Of a stretch of DNA of 15,118 bases, positions 6,558 to 13,866 are shown one piece after another. Source of the DNA: Zymomonas sp. GTDB taxonomy: Bacteria; Pseudomonadota; Alphaproteobacteria; Sphingomonadales; Sphingomonadaceae. The position numbers and the translations under genes were made by a program. The stretch is from the NCBI GenBank assembly GCA_027489105.1, contig JAIYAJ010000376.1, positions 1 through 15,118 on the forward strand. Direction: 5' to 3'. The notes under the pieces were generated by a model that saw only the letters and a program-made list of their open reading frames with translations, was not told where the DNA came from and did not search any database. The first letter of the stretch is position 1, and each line of letters starts with the position of its first letter.

Positions 6558-8066
6558 ATGGTGGCGCGGGTCGCGACGGTCGCCTTTCTCGGGCTCGAGG
6601 CCCGGGCGGTCGAGGTTCAGGTGCAGCTGGCGCCGGGGGTCCCCGCCTTCATCGTCGTCGGTCTCCCCGACAAGGCCGTCGCCGAAAGCCGCGAGCGCGT
6701 CCGCGCCGCTTTGTCGGCGATCGGGCTGACGCTTCCGCCCAAGCGCATCACCGTCAACCTTTCTCCCGCCGACCTGCCCAAGGAAGGGTCGCATTACGAC
6801 CTGCCGATCGCGCTCGGCCTGCTCGGCGCGATGGGGGTGATCGATGCCGAGACGCTGTCGGCCTATCTGGTGGTGGGCGAACTCGGCCTCGATGCGCGTG
6901 TCGCCCCCGCGCCGGGCGTGCTGCTCGCGGCGCTGCACGCGGCCGAACGCGAGCTGGGCCTCGTCTGCCCCGCAGCCCAGGGCCCGGAGGCGGCCTGGGC
7001 CGCGACCGTCGAGGTGATCGCCGCCCCCGACCTTCTCTCGCTGATCGGCCATTTCAAGGGCGGCGCCCCGCTCACCCCGCCCCAGCCGGGCAGCGCCGAC
7101 CTCCCGCCGCGCCTCGCCGACCTGCGCCAGGTCAAGGGACAGGAGACCGCCAAGCGCGCGCTGGAGATCGCGGCGGCCGGCGGCCACAACCTGTTGATGA
7201 GCGGCCCGCCCGGCGCGGGCAAGTCGCTGATGGCGGCCTGCCTGCCCGGCATATTGCCCGAGCTGACCCCGGCCGAGGCGCTGGAGGTATCGATGGTCGC
7301 CTCGGTCGCGGGGGAGCTGCAGGACGGCCGCCTGCTGCGCGCCCGCCCGTTCCGCACCCCGCACCATTCGGCGTCGATGGCGGCGCTGGTCGGCGGCGGT
7401 TTCAAGGTCCGCCCCGGCGAGGTCAGCCTTGCGCATCTCGGCGTGCTGTTCCTTGACGAACTGCCCGAGTTTCAGCGCACCGTGCTCGACTCGCTGCGCC
7501 AGCCGCTGGAGACGGGCAAGGTCACCGTCGCTCGCGCCAACGCGCATGTCACCTTCCCGGCGCGTGTCCAGCTGATCGCGGCGATGAACCCGTGCCGCTG
7601 CGGCCATCTCGACGACCCCGCCCTCGCCTGCTCGCGCGCGCCGCGCTGCGCCGCCGATTATCAGGCGAAGCTGTCGGGGCCGCTGCTCGACCGGATCGAC
7701 CTCCATGTCGACGTCGCCGCCGTCAGCGCCGCCGACCTCGTCCTGCCCCCGCCCGCCGAAGGCTCGGACGAAGTCGCCGCCCGCGTCGCCACCGCCCGCG
7801 CGATCCAGACCGACCGCTATGCCAGCCATGGCGTGCGGACCAATGCCTAGGCCGACGGCGACCTGCTCGACACCGTCGCCGCCCTCGACGACGCCGGCCG
7901 CAAGCTCCTGGCGCAAGCCGCCGAGGCGATGCGGCTGTCGGCGCGGGGTTATCATCGGGTGCTGCGGGTCAGCCGGACGATCGCGGACCTGGCGGGGGCG
8001 GAAGCGGTGCAGCGCCTGCATATTGCGGAGGCGCTGAGCTATCGGAGACGTGCCCCGGTGAATTAG
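6558..8066 (+). pseudogene. comM: ComM/YifB Mg-chelatase-like AAA+ ATPase, interrupted by in-frame TAG
   Basis: ComM is a hexameric helicase that promotes branch migration during natural transformation. The N-terminal Lon-protease-like fold (1-170) contains KRITVNLSPADLPKEGSHYDLPIAL. The AAA+ core has Walker A GPPGAGKS (216-223), Walker B VLFLDE (296-301) and the C-x-C-G...C...C cluster after AAMNP. Codon 431 is TAG (7848-7850). The same frame then continues for 71 codons of normal ComM C-terminus (RGYHRVLRVSRTIADLAG...) to TAG at 8064-8066. Without the stop the protein is 502 aa, the usual family length. TAG probably replaced GAG, since NAEADG is expected there. The truncated 430-aa product lacks the sensor-2 helical bundle and is likely inactive. 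ATG at 6558 is preferred; 6552 is two codons earlier, behind AGGGGA. Confidence 0.9.
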
Positions 8067-8148
8067 CGTCGTTCAGCGAATTAACCGGTCCTCAACGACC
8101 AGTGCGGTGTATCAGGGACTTCTTCACCTGACGACTTCGCCCTGCGCC

Positions 8149-8649
8149 TCACCCCCCTTCCGGCGGAAATCTCCGTGGGAGGCTGACAATGACGGCTCCC
8201 CCAAACCAGACGATCCACAGGAGCCAATAGACGATCACGGCCCAATGAACGAAAGCGAACGGCAAGGCCGCGAGCCGGAAAACAGACCAGCCCATGCCCA
8301 GCGCCGCCAAGACTTGCAGCACGGGATAGGTCGCAACGACATCAATTCCGCCGGCAAAGCTCCAGCGGAGCTGACGCAAGCGGCGGGGCGGTGCATATAT
8401 TCCGAACGCAAACCTCGCGAAAAAATAGGCGCCGCCGAAGACGACTATCGGGATGATCAGCATCTCCATGGGAATATTGTCGTAGACGCATGTCTCACCG
8501 GCAGCTTTCTTCGTGGCACAATATTGCAACGCGTCGGCGCCCGTTACCTCCCACAGCACCCAGATATAGGTGAACCAGAGAAGGAGGCCGCTGAGCGCAG
8601 CCCAGCATCGCAGGGTTTCAGCCTTGGGGCTGCGATTTCTAACAGCCAT
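8149..8649 (-). CDS. unknown four-helix membrane protein
   Basis: A 166-aa protein I do not recognise. Four hydrophobic segments are visible: about 16-35, 62-82, 100-121 and 128-156, with basic stretches before the first, between the second and third (PPRRLRQLR) and at the C-terminus, which places both ends in the cytoplasm. The first external loop (36-60) has two cysteines, Cys44 and Cys54, that could form a disulfide. ATG at 8649 follows GGGAGAG with 7 bases between, and comes 3 bases after the TAG that ends the preceding frame, so the two are one transcript. GC is lower than in flanking genes. Possible roles include an immunity or accessory protein for the upstream product; this is inference from position only. 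Confidence 0.75.
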   Translation of the reverse strand: MAVRNRSPKAETLRCWAALSGLLLWFTYIWVLWEVTGADALQYCATKKAAGETCVYDNIPMEMLIIPIVVFGGAYFFARFAFGIYAPPRRLRQLRWSFAGGIDVVATYPVLQVLAALGMGWSVFRLAALPFAFVHWAVIVYWLLWIVWFGGAVIVSLPRRFPPEGG

Positions 8650-8652
8650 GGC

Positions 8653-8769
8653 CTATCTCTCCCAACGTTCGCGCTTTTGCCTGGAACGGTATGCCTCGAA
8701 CATCTTCTTGCCTTCGGTCTCGGCAAAGGTTTCTTGCACGTTCCCATCGCGAAAGCCGAGGCCTGACAT
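8653..8769 (-). CDS. in-frame tail of the interrupted RHS-tail-like gene, or a 38-aa small protein
   Basis: This reads MSGLGFRDGNVQETFAETEG, then a basic region with KKMFEAYRSRQKRERWER, and ends at TAG (8653-8655). It is in exact frame with the gene above: after that gene's TAG at 8815-8817 come 15 sense codons (DEFYNKYGLSILGGA) and then this ATG. The residues read as a natural continuation of the same domain, so it is most simply the severed C-terminus (full length would be 208 codons). However, GGGAGGAG lies 2 bases before ATG 8769, strong enough for independent translation. Both readings remain open. Confidence 0.4.
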   Translation of the reverse strand: MSGLGFRDGNVQETFAETEGKKMFEAYRSRQKRERWER

Positions 8770-8814
8770 AGCTCCTCCCAATATGGACAGACCATATTTA
8801 TTATAAAATTCGTC

Positions 8815-9279
8815 CTAGCCATCCTGCGCAAACTGGGCAGTGTGATACACCTCCTCAAAAGGAGTGTACTCGGAGAAGCTTGTTACCCTGTCGAATTTTC
8901 CAGGCTGGACATATATTGTGTTACCCTGCGTGACCGCCTCATGGCCTTTATTGAAGGCAATCCTCGTCCAACGATTTGCATCTTTATCAAGGCCCTCTAC
9001 GAACCTTATTTTTTCTATATGGGAAAAAGGCAGAGCCCTTGTCTTCAGCTCATCTTCGAGAAAATACCTTTGATCTTGTGACGGAACATAAGTGCGTTGT
9101 TTATTAACTGGAGCACTGGTGCGCACCGTAGGCGCCTTCTCGGTCGGCAACGGTCTTCGGGCTGGCCCGTCATTACCGGGGCCTTCATATCCCACCATCT
9201 CTTGAGCTCGAAACGGGCTAACCCCCCGGCGGATGGCGCTGAAGATGTCAATGAAGGGTGATGGTTTGTTAGGGGACAT
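8815..9279 (-). CDS. RHS-effector-tail-like protein, cut by in-frame TAG
   Basis: A 154-aa product. The N-terminal 60 residues are Pro/Ser/Thr-rich and low in complexity. The second half has the pattern A-V-T-Q-G-N-T-I-Y-V (about 114-123), then TPFEEVYHTAQFAQDG at the end. This recalls the conserved ending of RHS/DUF4157-like modules, where a GN-x-IYV strand precedes an HExxHxxQ-like helix; here the first His is replaced, giving EEVYH, so zinc-peptidase activity is doubtful. The frame stops at TAG (8815-8817), but the next 53 codons continue the same sense. No RHS repeats are present, so if related it is an orphan tail. ATG at 9279 has only a GAGAGAAG stretch as ribosome site. A LexA-type box lies 70 bases upstream. 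Family assignment is from memory and tentative. Confidence 0.6.
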   Translation of the reverse strand: MSPNKPSPFIDIFSAIRRGVSPFRAQEMVGYEGPGNDGPARRPLPTEKAPTVRTSAPVNKQRTYVPSQDQRYFLEDELKTRALPFSHIEKIRFVEGLDKDANRWTRIAFNKGHEAVTQGNTIYVQPGKFDRVTSFSEYTPFEEVYHTAQFAQDG

Positions 9280-9329
9280 CGGCTTCTCTCTTTTACCGTA
9301 GCGAATTCGCAGCCCCGATTCGCCATCCG

Positions 9330-9363
9330 ATCATATCCTACAAAGATAGAACAAAGAAAGAAC
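9330..9363 (-). promoter_or_regulatory. LexA (SOS) box overlapping a promoter
   Basis: GAAC (9349-9352), 7 bases, GAAC (9360-9363): on the minus strand this is GTTC-N7-GTTC, the operator known for LexA of Alphaproteobacteria. A good -10, TATGAT (9330-9335 on the minus strand), lies 13 bases downstream, so the operator covers the -35 position, as expected for a repressed SOS promoter. The first gene downstream is the RHS-tail-like gene at 9279. A match to 8 fixed bases can occur by chance about once in several tens of kb, but the placement on a -10 supports it. Confidence 0.55.
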
Positions 9364-9585
9364 ATAAGCGCTTGCCGGTATTCAGCGGAACTGGCGCCGA
9401 CACAAAGGATCACTTCATGGAAGCTATATGGACCAGCACGTAGCTGTATAGCCGACGACATTGATGGTCCTGGCAACCTACAACCTTAGAGCGCCCAACT
9501 TTATGCCTTGAGGGCTTATAAGCCGCGCACTGGAGTTGCTCATATCGAACGGCGAGCGCTTTTAACGAGAGGTACTAAGTCCCCC

Positions 9586-9623
9586 AGAGCGGTGATTTCG
9601 CTCTCCTTCGCATCTTCAGATGC
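9586..9623 (-). terminator. two short stem-loops after otsA
   Basis: GCATC...GATGC (9610-9623, 4-base loop) and AGAGCG...CGCTCT (9586-9604, 7-base loop) lie directly beyond the otsA stop codon. Neither has a U-run, so they are candidate 3'-end structures of the trehalose operon message rather than proven terminators. Confidence 0.3.
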
Positions 9624-9626
9624 CCC

Positions 9627-11030
9627 TCACGCCGCATCCGCCTCCGCGCACGCCTCTTCCCCCGCGAGCGCGCTCAGGAAACACCTCCGCCACCACATCA
9701 CGTCCTGCTGCTCGACGCTGTCCATGCAGGCGCGCCAGCGGGTCTTGCGTTCGGCCAGCGGCATGGCGAGCGCCTGCTGGATCGCGTCGGCGATGTCCTC
9801 GGGGCTATGGGGGTTGATCAGCAAGGCCTCGGTCAGTTGCTCGGCCGCGCCCGCGAAGCGCGAGAGGATCAGGACGCCGGGGTCCTCGGGGTCCTGTGCC
9901 GCGATATATTCCTTGGCGACGAGGTTCATCCCGTCGCGCAGCGGGGTGACCAGCCCGATCCGCGCGGCGCGGTAGATGCCGGCCAGACGTTCGCGCGGAT
10001 AGCCGCGGTTCACATAGCGGATCGGCACCCATTCGGCATCGGCATAGGCACCGTTGATCCGCCCCGACAGCGAATCCAGTCCGGCGCGGATCTCCTGATA
10101 GCTCTGCACATCGGCGCGCGAGGGCGGCGCGATCTGCAGCAGGAACAGCGACCCGTGCAGCCCCTCTTCCTGCTGGAGCAGCCGCTCATAGCCGAGGAAT
10201 CGCTCCTGCAGCCCCTTGGAATAATCGAGTCGGTCGACGCCGACGATCATGTCGCGCCCATTGGCGCTCTCGCGCATCCGCTGAAAGGCGTCCAGCGCGG
10301 CGGGCGACCTGGCGGCCTCCAGGAAATTGTCGGTGTCGATCCCGATCGGGCAGGCCATCGCCAGCACCGACCGGTCGCCGGCGACGACCCTGCCGTCCTC
10401 CCCAACCGTGCCGCCCATTTCATGGACGACATAGTCGTGGAAAGCCTCGAGCGAATCCTGCGTCTGGAAGCCGACCACGTCATAGGCGAACAGCGTCTCG
10501 ACCAGTTCGCGATGGTCGGGCAGCGACATCAGCAGCCGGTAAGGCGGCCAGGGGATGTGCAGGAAGAAGCCCATGCGGTTGCGCACGCCCCGGTCGCGCA
10601 GGAAGCGGCCGAGCGGGAACATGTGATAGTCGTGGACCCAGATCAGGTCGTCTTCCTCGACCAGCGGCTGTAGCGTCTCGGCGAAGCGGCGGTTGACCCG
10701 CTCATAGCCCTCGGCAAAGCCGCTTTCGAACTCGGCCAGGTCGACCCGATAGTGGAACAGCGGCCACAGCGTCCGATTCGCATAGCCATTATAATATTCG
10801 TCGACGTCCTGCTCCTCCAGGTCGACCGTCGCGGTCGTGACCCCGAAGGCGCGGCGCAGGTTGATATGGCCGGTGAACTGGTCGGTGGATTCGCCGGACC
10901 AGCCGAACCAGATACCGCTCGACTCCCGCAGCGCGGCGGACAGCGCCACCGCGAGCCCGCCCTGGTTGCCCCCGCCCTCGCCGGTCGGCGGCTGGACGCG
11001 GTTCGATACGATGATCAGCCTGCTGCTCAT
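9627..11030 (-). CDS. otsA: alpha,alpha-trehalose-phosphate synthase OtsA (GT20)
   Basis: Makes trehalose 6-phosphate from UDP-glucose and glucose 6-phosphate in the cytoplasm; 467 aa, the usual length. Motifs: VSNRV (8-12), GNQGGLAVAL (21-30, nucleotide loop), WVHDYH (131-136), GVDRLDYSKG (264-273, with Arg267 and Lys272 of the donor site), LRDGMNLVAKEY (364-375, with Asp366 and Glu374). The spacing of these residues equals that in E. coli OtsA with a constant shift of five. The frame is open far upstream, but ATG at 11030 is right because it overlaps the stop of the GH15 gene as ATGA (11027-11030). Third gene of the otsB-GH15-otsA operon. Confidence 0.96.
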   Translation of the reverse strand: MSSRLIIVSNRVQPPTGEGGGNQGGLAVALSAALRESSGIWFGWSGESTDQFTGHINLRRAFGVTTATVDLEEQDVDEYYNGYANRTLWPLFHYRVDLAEFESGFAEGYERVNRRFAETLQPLVEEDDLIWVHDYHMFPLGRFLRDRGVRNRMGFFLHIPWPPYRLLMSLPDHRELVETLFAYDVVGFQTQDSLEAFHDYVVHEMGGTVGEDGRVVAGDRSVLAMACPIGIDTDNFLEAARSPAALDAFQRMRESANGRDMIVGVDRLDYSKGLQERFLGYERLLQQEEGLHGSLFLLQIAPPSRADVQSYQEIRAGLDSLSGRINGAYADAEWVPIRYVNRGYPRERLAGIYRAARIGLVTPLRDGMNLVAKEYIAAQDPEDPGVLILSRFAGAAEQLTEALLINPHSPEDIADAIQQALAMPLAERKTRWRACMDSVEQQDVMWWRRCFLSALAGEEACAEADAA

Positions 11031-12823
11031 CGGACGGCGTTCCACGGCCGGCTGAGCAGCGCGGCGCAGTTGATGATGCCGACCAGCGAATAGGTCTGCG
11101 GATAATTGCCCCACAGCTCCCCCGTCACGGGATCTATGTCCTCGGACAACAGGCCGGCGCGGGTCCTTCGCGATAGCATTTCCTCGAAAAGCTCCCTTGC
11201 ATCTTCGGTACGCCCAGTGAGCCACAACGCTTCGATCAACCAGAAGGTGCATACGTTGAATGCCGTATGCGGAAGGCCGAAGTCGTCCTCGGTGGCATAG
11301 CGCAGCATGTGCGAGCCGCGCCGCAGCCCCTGTTCGACCGCGCGCAGCGTCCCCTGAAAGCGCGGATCGTCGGGCGCGACGAAGCGCAGGTCGAGCAACT
11401 GGATCAGGCTGGCGTCGAGATCGTCGCCGCCGAAGGTGGCGGAGATGCGTTGCGTGTCCTCGCGCCAGGCCTCGCTCTCGATCCGCGCACGGATCTGCAG
11501 CGCGCGGTCGCGCCAGAAGGCCTCGCGCTCGGGCAGCGCCAGCGCGCGCGCGGCGTTGGCCAACCGGTCGCACGCCGCCCAGCACATCGCCACCGAATAG
11601 GTGTGGACATGGCTCTTGGTGCGCAGTTCCCACAGACCGGCGTCGGGCTTGTCATGCACCTGCCAGGCGAGTTCGCCGACCCGTTCGAGCGCGCGGAAAT
11701 CCTCCTCGCCGGCCATGCGGAACAGGCGCTGGTCGAAAAAAGCCTGCGCGTTGGACAGGATGATCTGGCCGTAAGCGTCGTGCTGGATCTGCTCATAGGC
11801 CTGGTTGCCGACGCGCACCGGCCCCATGCCGCGATAGCCGTCGAGATGCGGCGCAACCCGCTCGACCAGCCGCGCCTCGCCGCCGACGCCGTAGAGCGGC
11901 TGGATATGCCCGCCCTTGGCATTGTCGACGATGTTGCGCAGATATTCGAGATAGGTCTCCAACACGTCGAGCGCGCCGAGCCGGTTGAGCGCCTGCACGG
12001 TGTAATAGGCGTCGCGTATCCAGCAATAGCGATAGTCCCAGTTCCGCTGGCTGCCCGCATGTTCGGGCACCGAGGTGGTCAGCGCGGCGACGATCGCGCC
12101 CGTTTCCTCATGCTGGCAAAGCTTCAGCGTAATCGCCGAGCGGATCACCGCATCCTGCCATTCGACCGGGGTCGCCAGCGCACGGACCCAGTGCCGCCAC
12201 TCCTGCGTCGTATGTTCGAGCATCGTGTCGAGTGCGTCGCCGATATCGCCGACGAAGCTTTCATCGGGGCCGAGGAAGAAGTGCAGCGGGCGTTCGACGC
12301 GGAACAGCCGCTCGCTCTCGATCCAGCCGATCGGCGCCGAGGTGGTGAGGCGCAATGTCGTGTCGGCCAGCAAATAGCGGATATGATTGGACCCGCGCGT
12401 CGTCTCTGGCGCCGACGCTCCCCAGTCGCGCGACGGACGCAGCCGCACCTTGATGCGGGGGCTGCCCGATACGGGCCGCACGATCCGCGCGAACGCCACC
12501 GGGCGGTACATGCGGCCGTGCCGATGGATGCGGGGGCAGAAGTCGATCACCTCGATCGCATTGCCCGCCGCATCGGCATGGCGGGTGACGAGGATCGGGG
12601 TGTTGCGAACATAATGCTGCCGGGTGTCGACGCAATCCTCCAGGTCGATCTCCCAGAAGCCGCGCGCGCCTTCGGCCGAGGGCCGGTTGCTGTCGAGCAG
12701 CGAGGAAAAGACGGGGTCGCCATCAACGCGCGGGACGCAGGCCCAGACGAAGCGTCCGGCGCGGTCGACGAGCGCGGACACCTGGCAATTGCCGATCGGC
12801 CAGAGATCGAGCGTCGCGGTCAT
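11027..12823 (-). CDS. glycoside hydrolase family 15 protein (likely trehalase or alpha-glucosidase)
   Basis: A 598-aa two-domain GH15 protein: N-terminal beta-sandwich (about 1-225) and (alpha/alpha)6 barrel (about 230-598). Substrate-site signature RNWDYRYCWIRDA is at 260-272. Predicted general acid Glu399 (GLWELRTKSHVHTYS) and general base Glu561 (LLSEDIDP...GNYPQTYS) are both present. Some bacterial GH15 enzymes of this shape are trehalases; lying between otsB and otsA makes trehalose the likeliest substrate, though glucoamylase-type activity is possible. No signal peptide, so cytoplasmic. ATG at 12823 is chosen because it overlaps the otsB TGA as ATGA and has GGAGG 7 bases ahead; an upstream in-frame start at 12838 is less likely. 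Confidence 0.92.
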   Translation of the reverse strand: MTATLDLWPIGNCQVSALVDRAGRFVWACVPRVDGDPVFSSLLDSNRPSAEGARGFWEIDLEDCVDTRQHYVRNTPILVTRHADAAGNAIEVIDFCPRIHRHGRMYRPVAFARIVRPVSGSPRIKVRLRPSRDWGASAPETTRGSNHIRYLLADTTLRLTTSAPIGWIESERLFRVERPLHFFLGPDESFVGDIGDALDTMLEHTTQEWRHWVRALATPVEWQDAVIRSAITLKLCQHEETGAIVAALTTSVPEHAGSQRNWDYRYCWIRDAYYTVQALNRLGALDVLETYLEYLRNIVDNAKGGHIQPLYGVGGEARLVERVAPHLDGYRGMGPVRVGNQAYEQIQHDAYGQIILSNAQAFFDQRLFRMAGEEDFRALERVGELAWQVHDKPDAGLWELRTKSHVHTYSVAMCWAACDRLANAARALALPEREAFWRDRALQIRARIESEAWREDTQRISATFGGDDLDASLIQLLDLRFVAPDDPRFQGTLRAVEQGLRRGSHMLRYATEDDFGLPHTAFNVCTFWLIEALWLTGRTEDARELFEEMLSRRTRAGLLSEDIDPVTGELWGNYPQTYSLVGIINCAALLSRPWNAVR

Positions 12824-13596
12824 GCCACCGCCTCCCACAGCCAGCGGCGCACCGATCCGACGTCGGCCAGCCCGAAGCGGGCGGCGGTCTCGCGTCCGGG
12901 CCCCACCAGCACGCCGAAGCCGCCGCGATCCTCGGCGACGCGCAGCGCGGATTCGTCGGTCAGGTCGTCGCCGATCATCACCGGCAGGCTCGCTGCGAAC
13001 TGCGGTTCGGCAAGCAGCGCCTCGATCGCCTGCCCCTTGTCCCAGCCCGGCCCGCGCAGTTCGACCATCATTTTGCCGGGCTGAACCTGGAGACCGTTGC
13101 GTTCGGCAATGGCTGCGGCGCGGCGGCGCACCGGCTCCTCCAATATCGGCGCCTTGCGGTAATGCATCGCGACTCCATGGCTCTTTTCCTCGATGAACAT
13201 TTCGGGGTGTCCGGCGCCATAGCCGCGCACCTCGGCGATCGCGGCGTCGAGGCCGGCGGGCCGTTCGGGTTCGACCAGCCGGCCGTCGAGACGAACCTCG
13301 GCGCCATGGCTCCCCGCCACCGCGATCGCCGAAGCGACATCTCCGATCATCGCATCCAGCTGGGCGACCGACCGGCCGCTGACGATGGCGACACGGCCTG
13401 CAAAACGCCCATGAAGCGCAGTGAGAAGCTCGATCAGTTCGCCGTCCGCACGGACGAGGTCGGGATGGTCGACCAGAGGAACCAGCGTGCCATCGAAATC
13501 GATGAACAGGCCGAAGCGGAGGGGGTCGAGCGCCGGGGGGGGCGCCAGCACCGGTTGATGGGACCGGGACAGCATCTCGTTAAAATCACCATTCAT
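12820..13596 (-). CDS. otsB: trehalose-6-phosphate phosphatase OtsB
   Basis: HAD-superfamily phosphatase of 258 aa, converting trehalose 6-phosphate to trehalose. HAD motif I is FIDFDGTL, with nucleophile Asp33 and Asp35. Motif II is IVSGRS (71-76). The cap domain runs from about 100 to 175, with GSHGAE and EEKSHG, and motif III Lys187 is in GWDKGQA. Motif IV is GDDLTDE (Asp210, Asp211, Asp214). It is the first gene of the operon and overlaps the GH15 gene by ATGA. The start is uncertain: ATG at 13596 lacks a clear ribosome site, and ATG at 13575 is an alternative. The open frame continues upstream to 13839 but that part crosses a promoter and hairpin and does not read like protein. Confidence 0.94.
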   Translation of the reverse strand: MNGDFNEMLSRSHQPVLAPPPALDPLRFGLFIDFDGTLVPLVDHPDLVRADGELIELLTALHGRFAGRVAIVSGRSVAQLDAMIGDVASAIAVAGSHGAEVRLDGRLVEPERPAGLDAAIAEVRGYGAGHPEMFIEEKSHGVAMHYRKAPILEEPVRRRAAAIAERNGLQVQPGKMMVELRGPGWDKGQAIEALLAEPQFAASLPVMIGDDLTDESALRVAEDRGGFGVLVGPGRETAARFGLADVGSVRRWLWEAVA

Positions 13597-13656
13597 CTGG
13601 ACATGGGGCACGCCGACAGGGACGAACCGAGCGAAGCCCGGTGCGCCCGATCTAAG

Positions 13657-13681
13657 GACGCGCGATCGGCCGGAGGGTTCC
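13657..13681 (-). promoter_or_regulatory. EcfG-like general stress promoter of the otsB operon
   Basis: On the minus strand GGAAC (13677-13681), 16 bases, then CGTC (13657-13660). The known alphaproteobacterial general-stress sigma consensus is GGAAC-N16/17-CGTT, so this has one mismatch. It sits about 60 bases before the otsB start. Trehalose synthesis genes are typical targets of this regulon, which supports the call. Confidence 0.5.
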
Positions 13682-13737
13682 GTTGCGGAGGCGAACCGGT
13701 CCTGTGCTGCTGCGAGATGAACGGGGAGAAACGGAAA

Positions 13738-13767
13738 GCACCCCCGGGAAAGGGAACCCGAGGGTGC
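13738..13767 (-). terminator. strong hairpin followed by T-rich stretch on the minus strand
   Basis: Arms of 11 bases (13738-13748 and 13757-13767) pair with one mismatch around an 8-base loop. Reading the minus strand, the hairpin is followed by TTTCCGTTTCT. It would end a minus-strand transcript coming from the urcA side or from a small RNA, insulating the trehalose operon. Confidence 0.55.
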
Positions 13768-13866
13768 GTCCCATGCGGAGGAAATTGCCAGTCCGGCCGC
13801 ATGTATCTGTAGAGGTGGGCAATGCCTCGGCGCGATCAAGCGACGCCGTAGATGGTTCGTGCCAGA
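13738..13866 (-). ncRNA. candidate small RNA with CCUCC loop and terminator
   Basis: Just before the terminator hairpin, CATGCG/CGCATG arms (13798-13803 with 13772-13777) form a stem-loop whose 20-base loop ends in UUUCCUC, continuing to CCUCC at the stem. CCUCC can pair with ribosome-binding sites and is a hallmark of several alphaproteobacterial trans-acting small RNAs. The 5' end and promoter are not clear; the upper limit given is a guess at the next hairpin. No known family is recognised. Confidence 0.3.

Larger units (their letters stand above)
9280..9626. other. 347-base intergenic stretch with SOS-type promoter
   Basis: No convincing gene is present. Minus-strand reading frames here are short or lack ribosome sites. 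It holds the LexA-like box and promoter (9330-9363), a loose inverted repeat GCTATA...TATAGC near 9430-9455, and two short stem-loops just after otsA. Composition is visibly less GC-rich than the flanks. Confidence 0.6.

Noticed and set aside
6522..8021. Minus-strand open frame opposite comM
   Set aside because: Antisense artefact; the plus strand encodes a clear AAA+ ATPase.
9423..9455. Loose inverted repeat as a possible attachment site or IS end
   Set aside because: Only six bases match on each side, with no transposase, integrase or flanking duplication seen.
9045..9476. 143-aa minus-strand frame starting MPGPSMSS
   Set aside because: It overlaps the RHS-tail-like gene in another frame, has no ribosome site, and crosses the promoter and LexA-type box.
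11267..13084. Plus-strand open frame opposite GH15/otsB
   Set aside because: Antisense shadow of two well-supported enzymes, with Arg/Asp/Val-biased composition.
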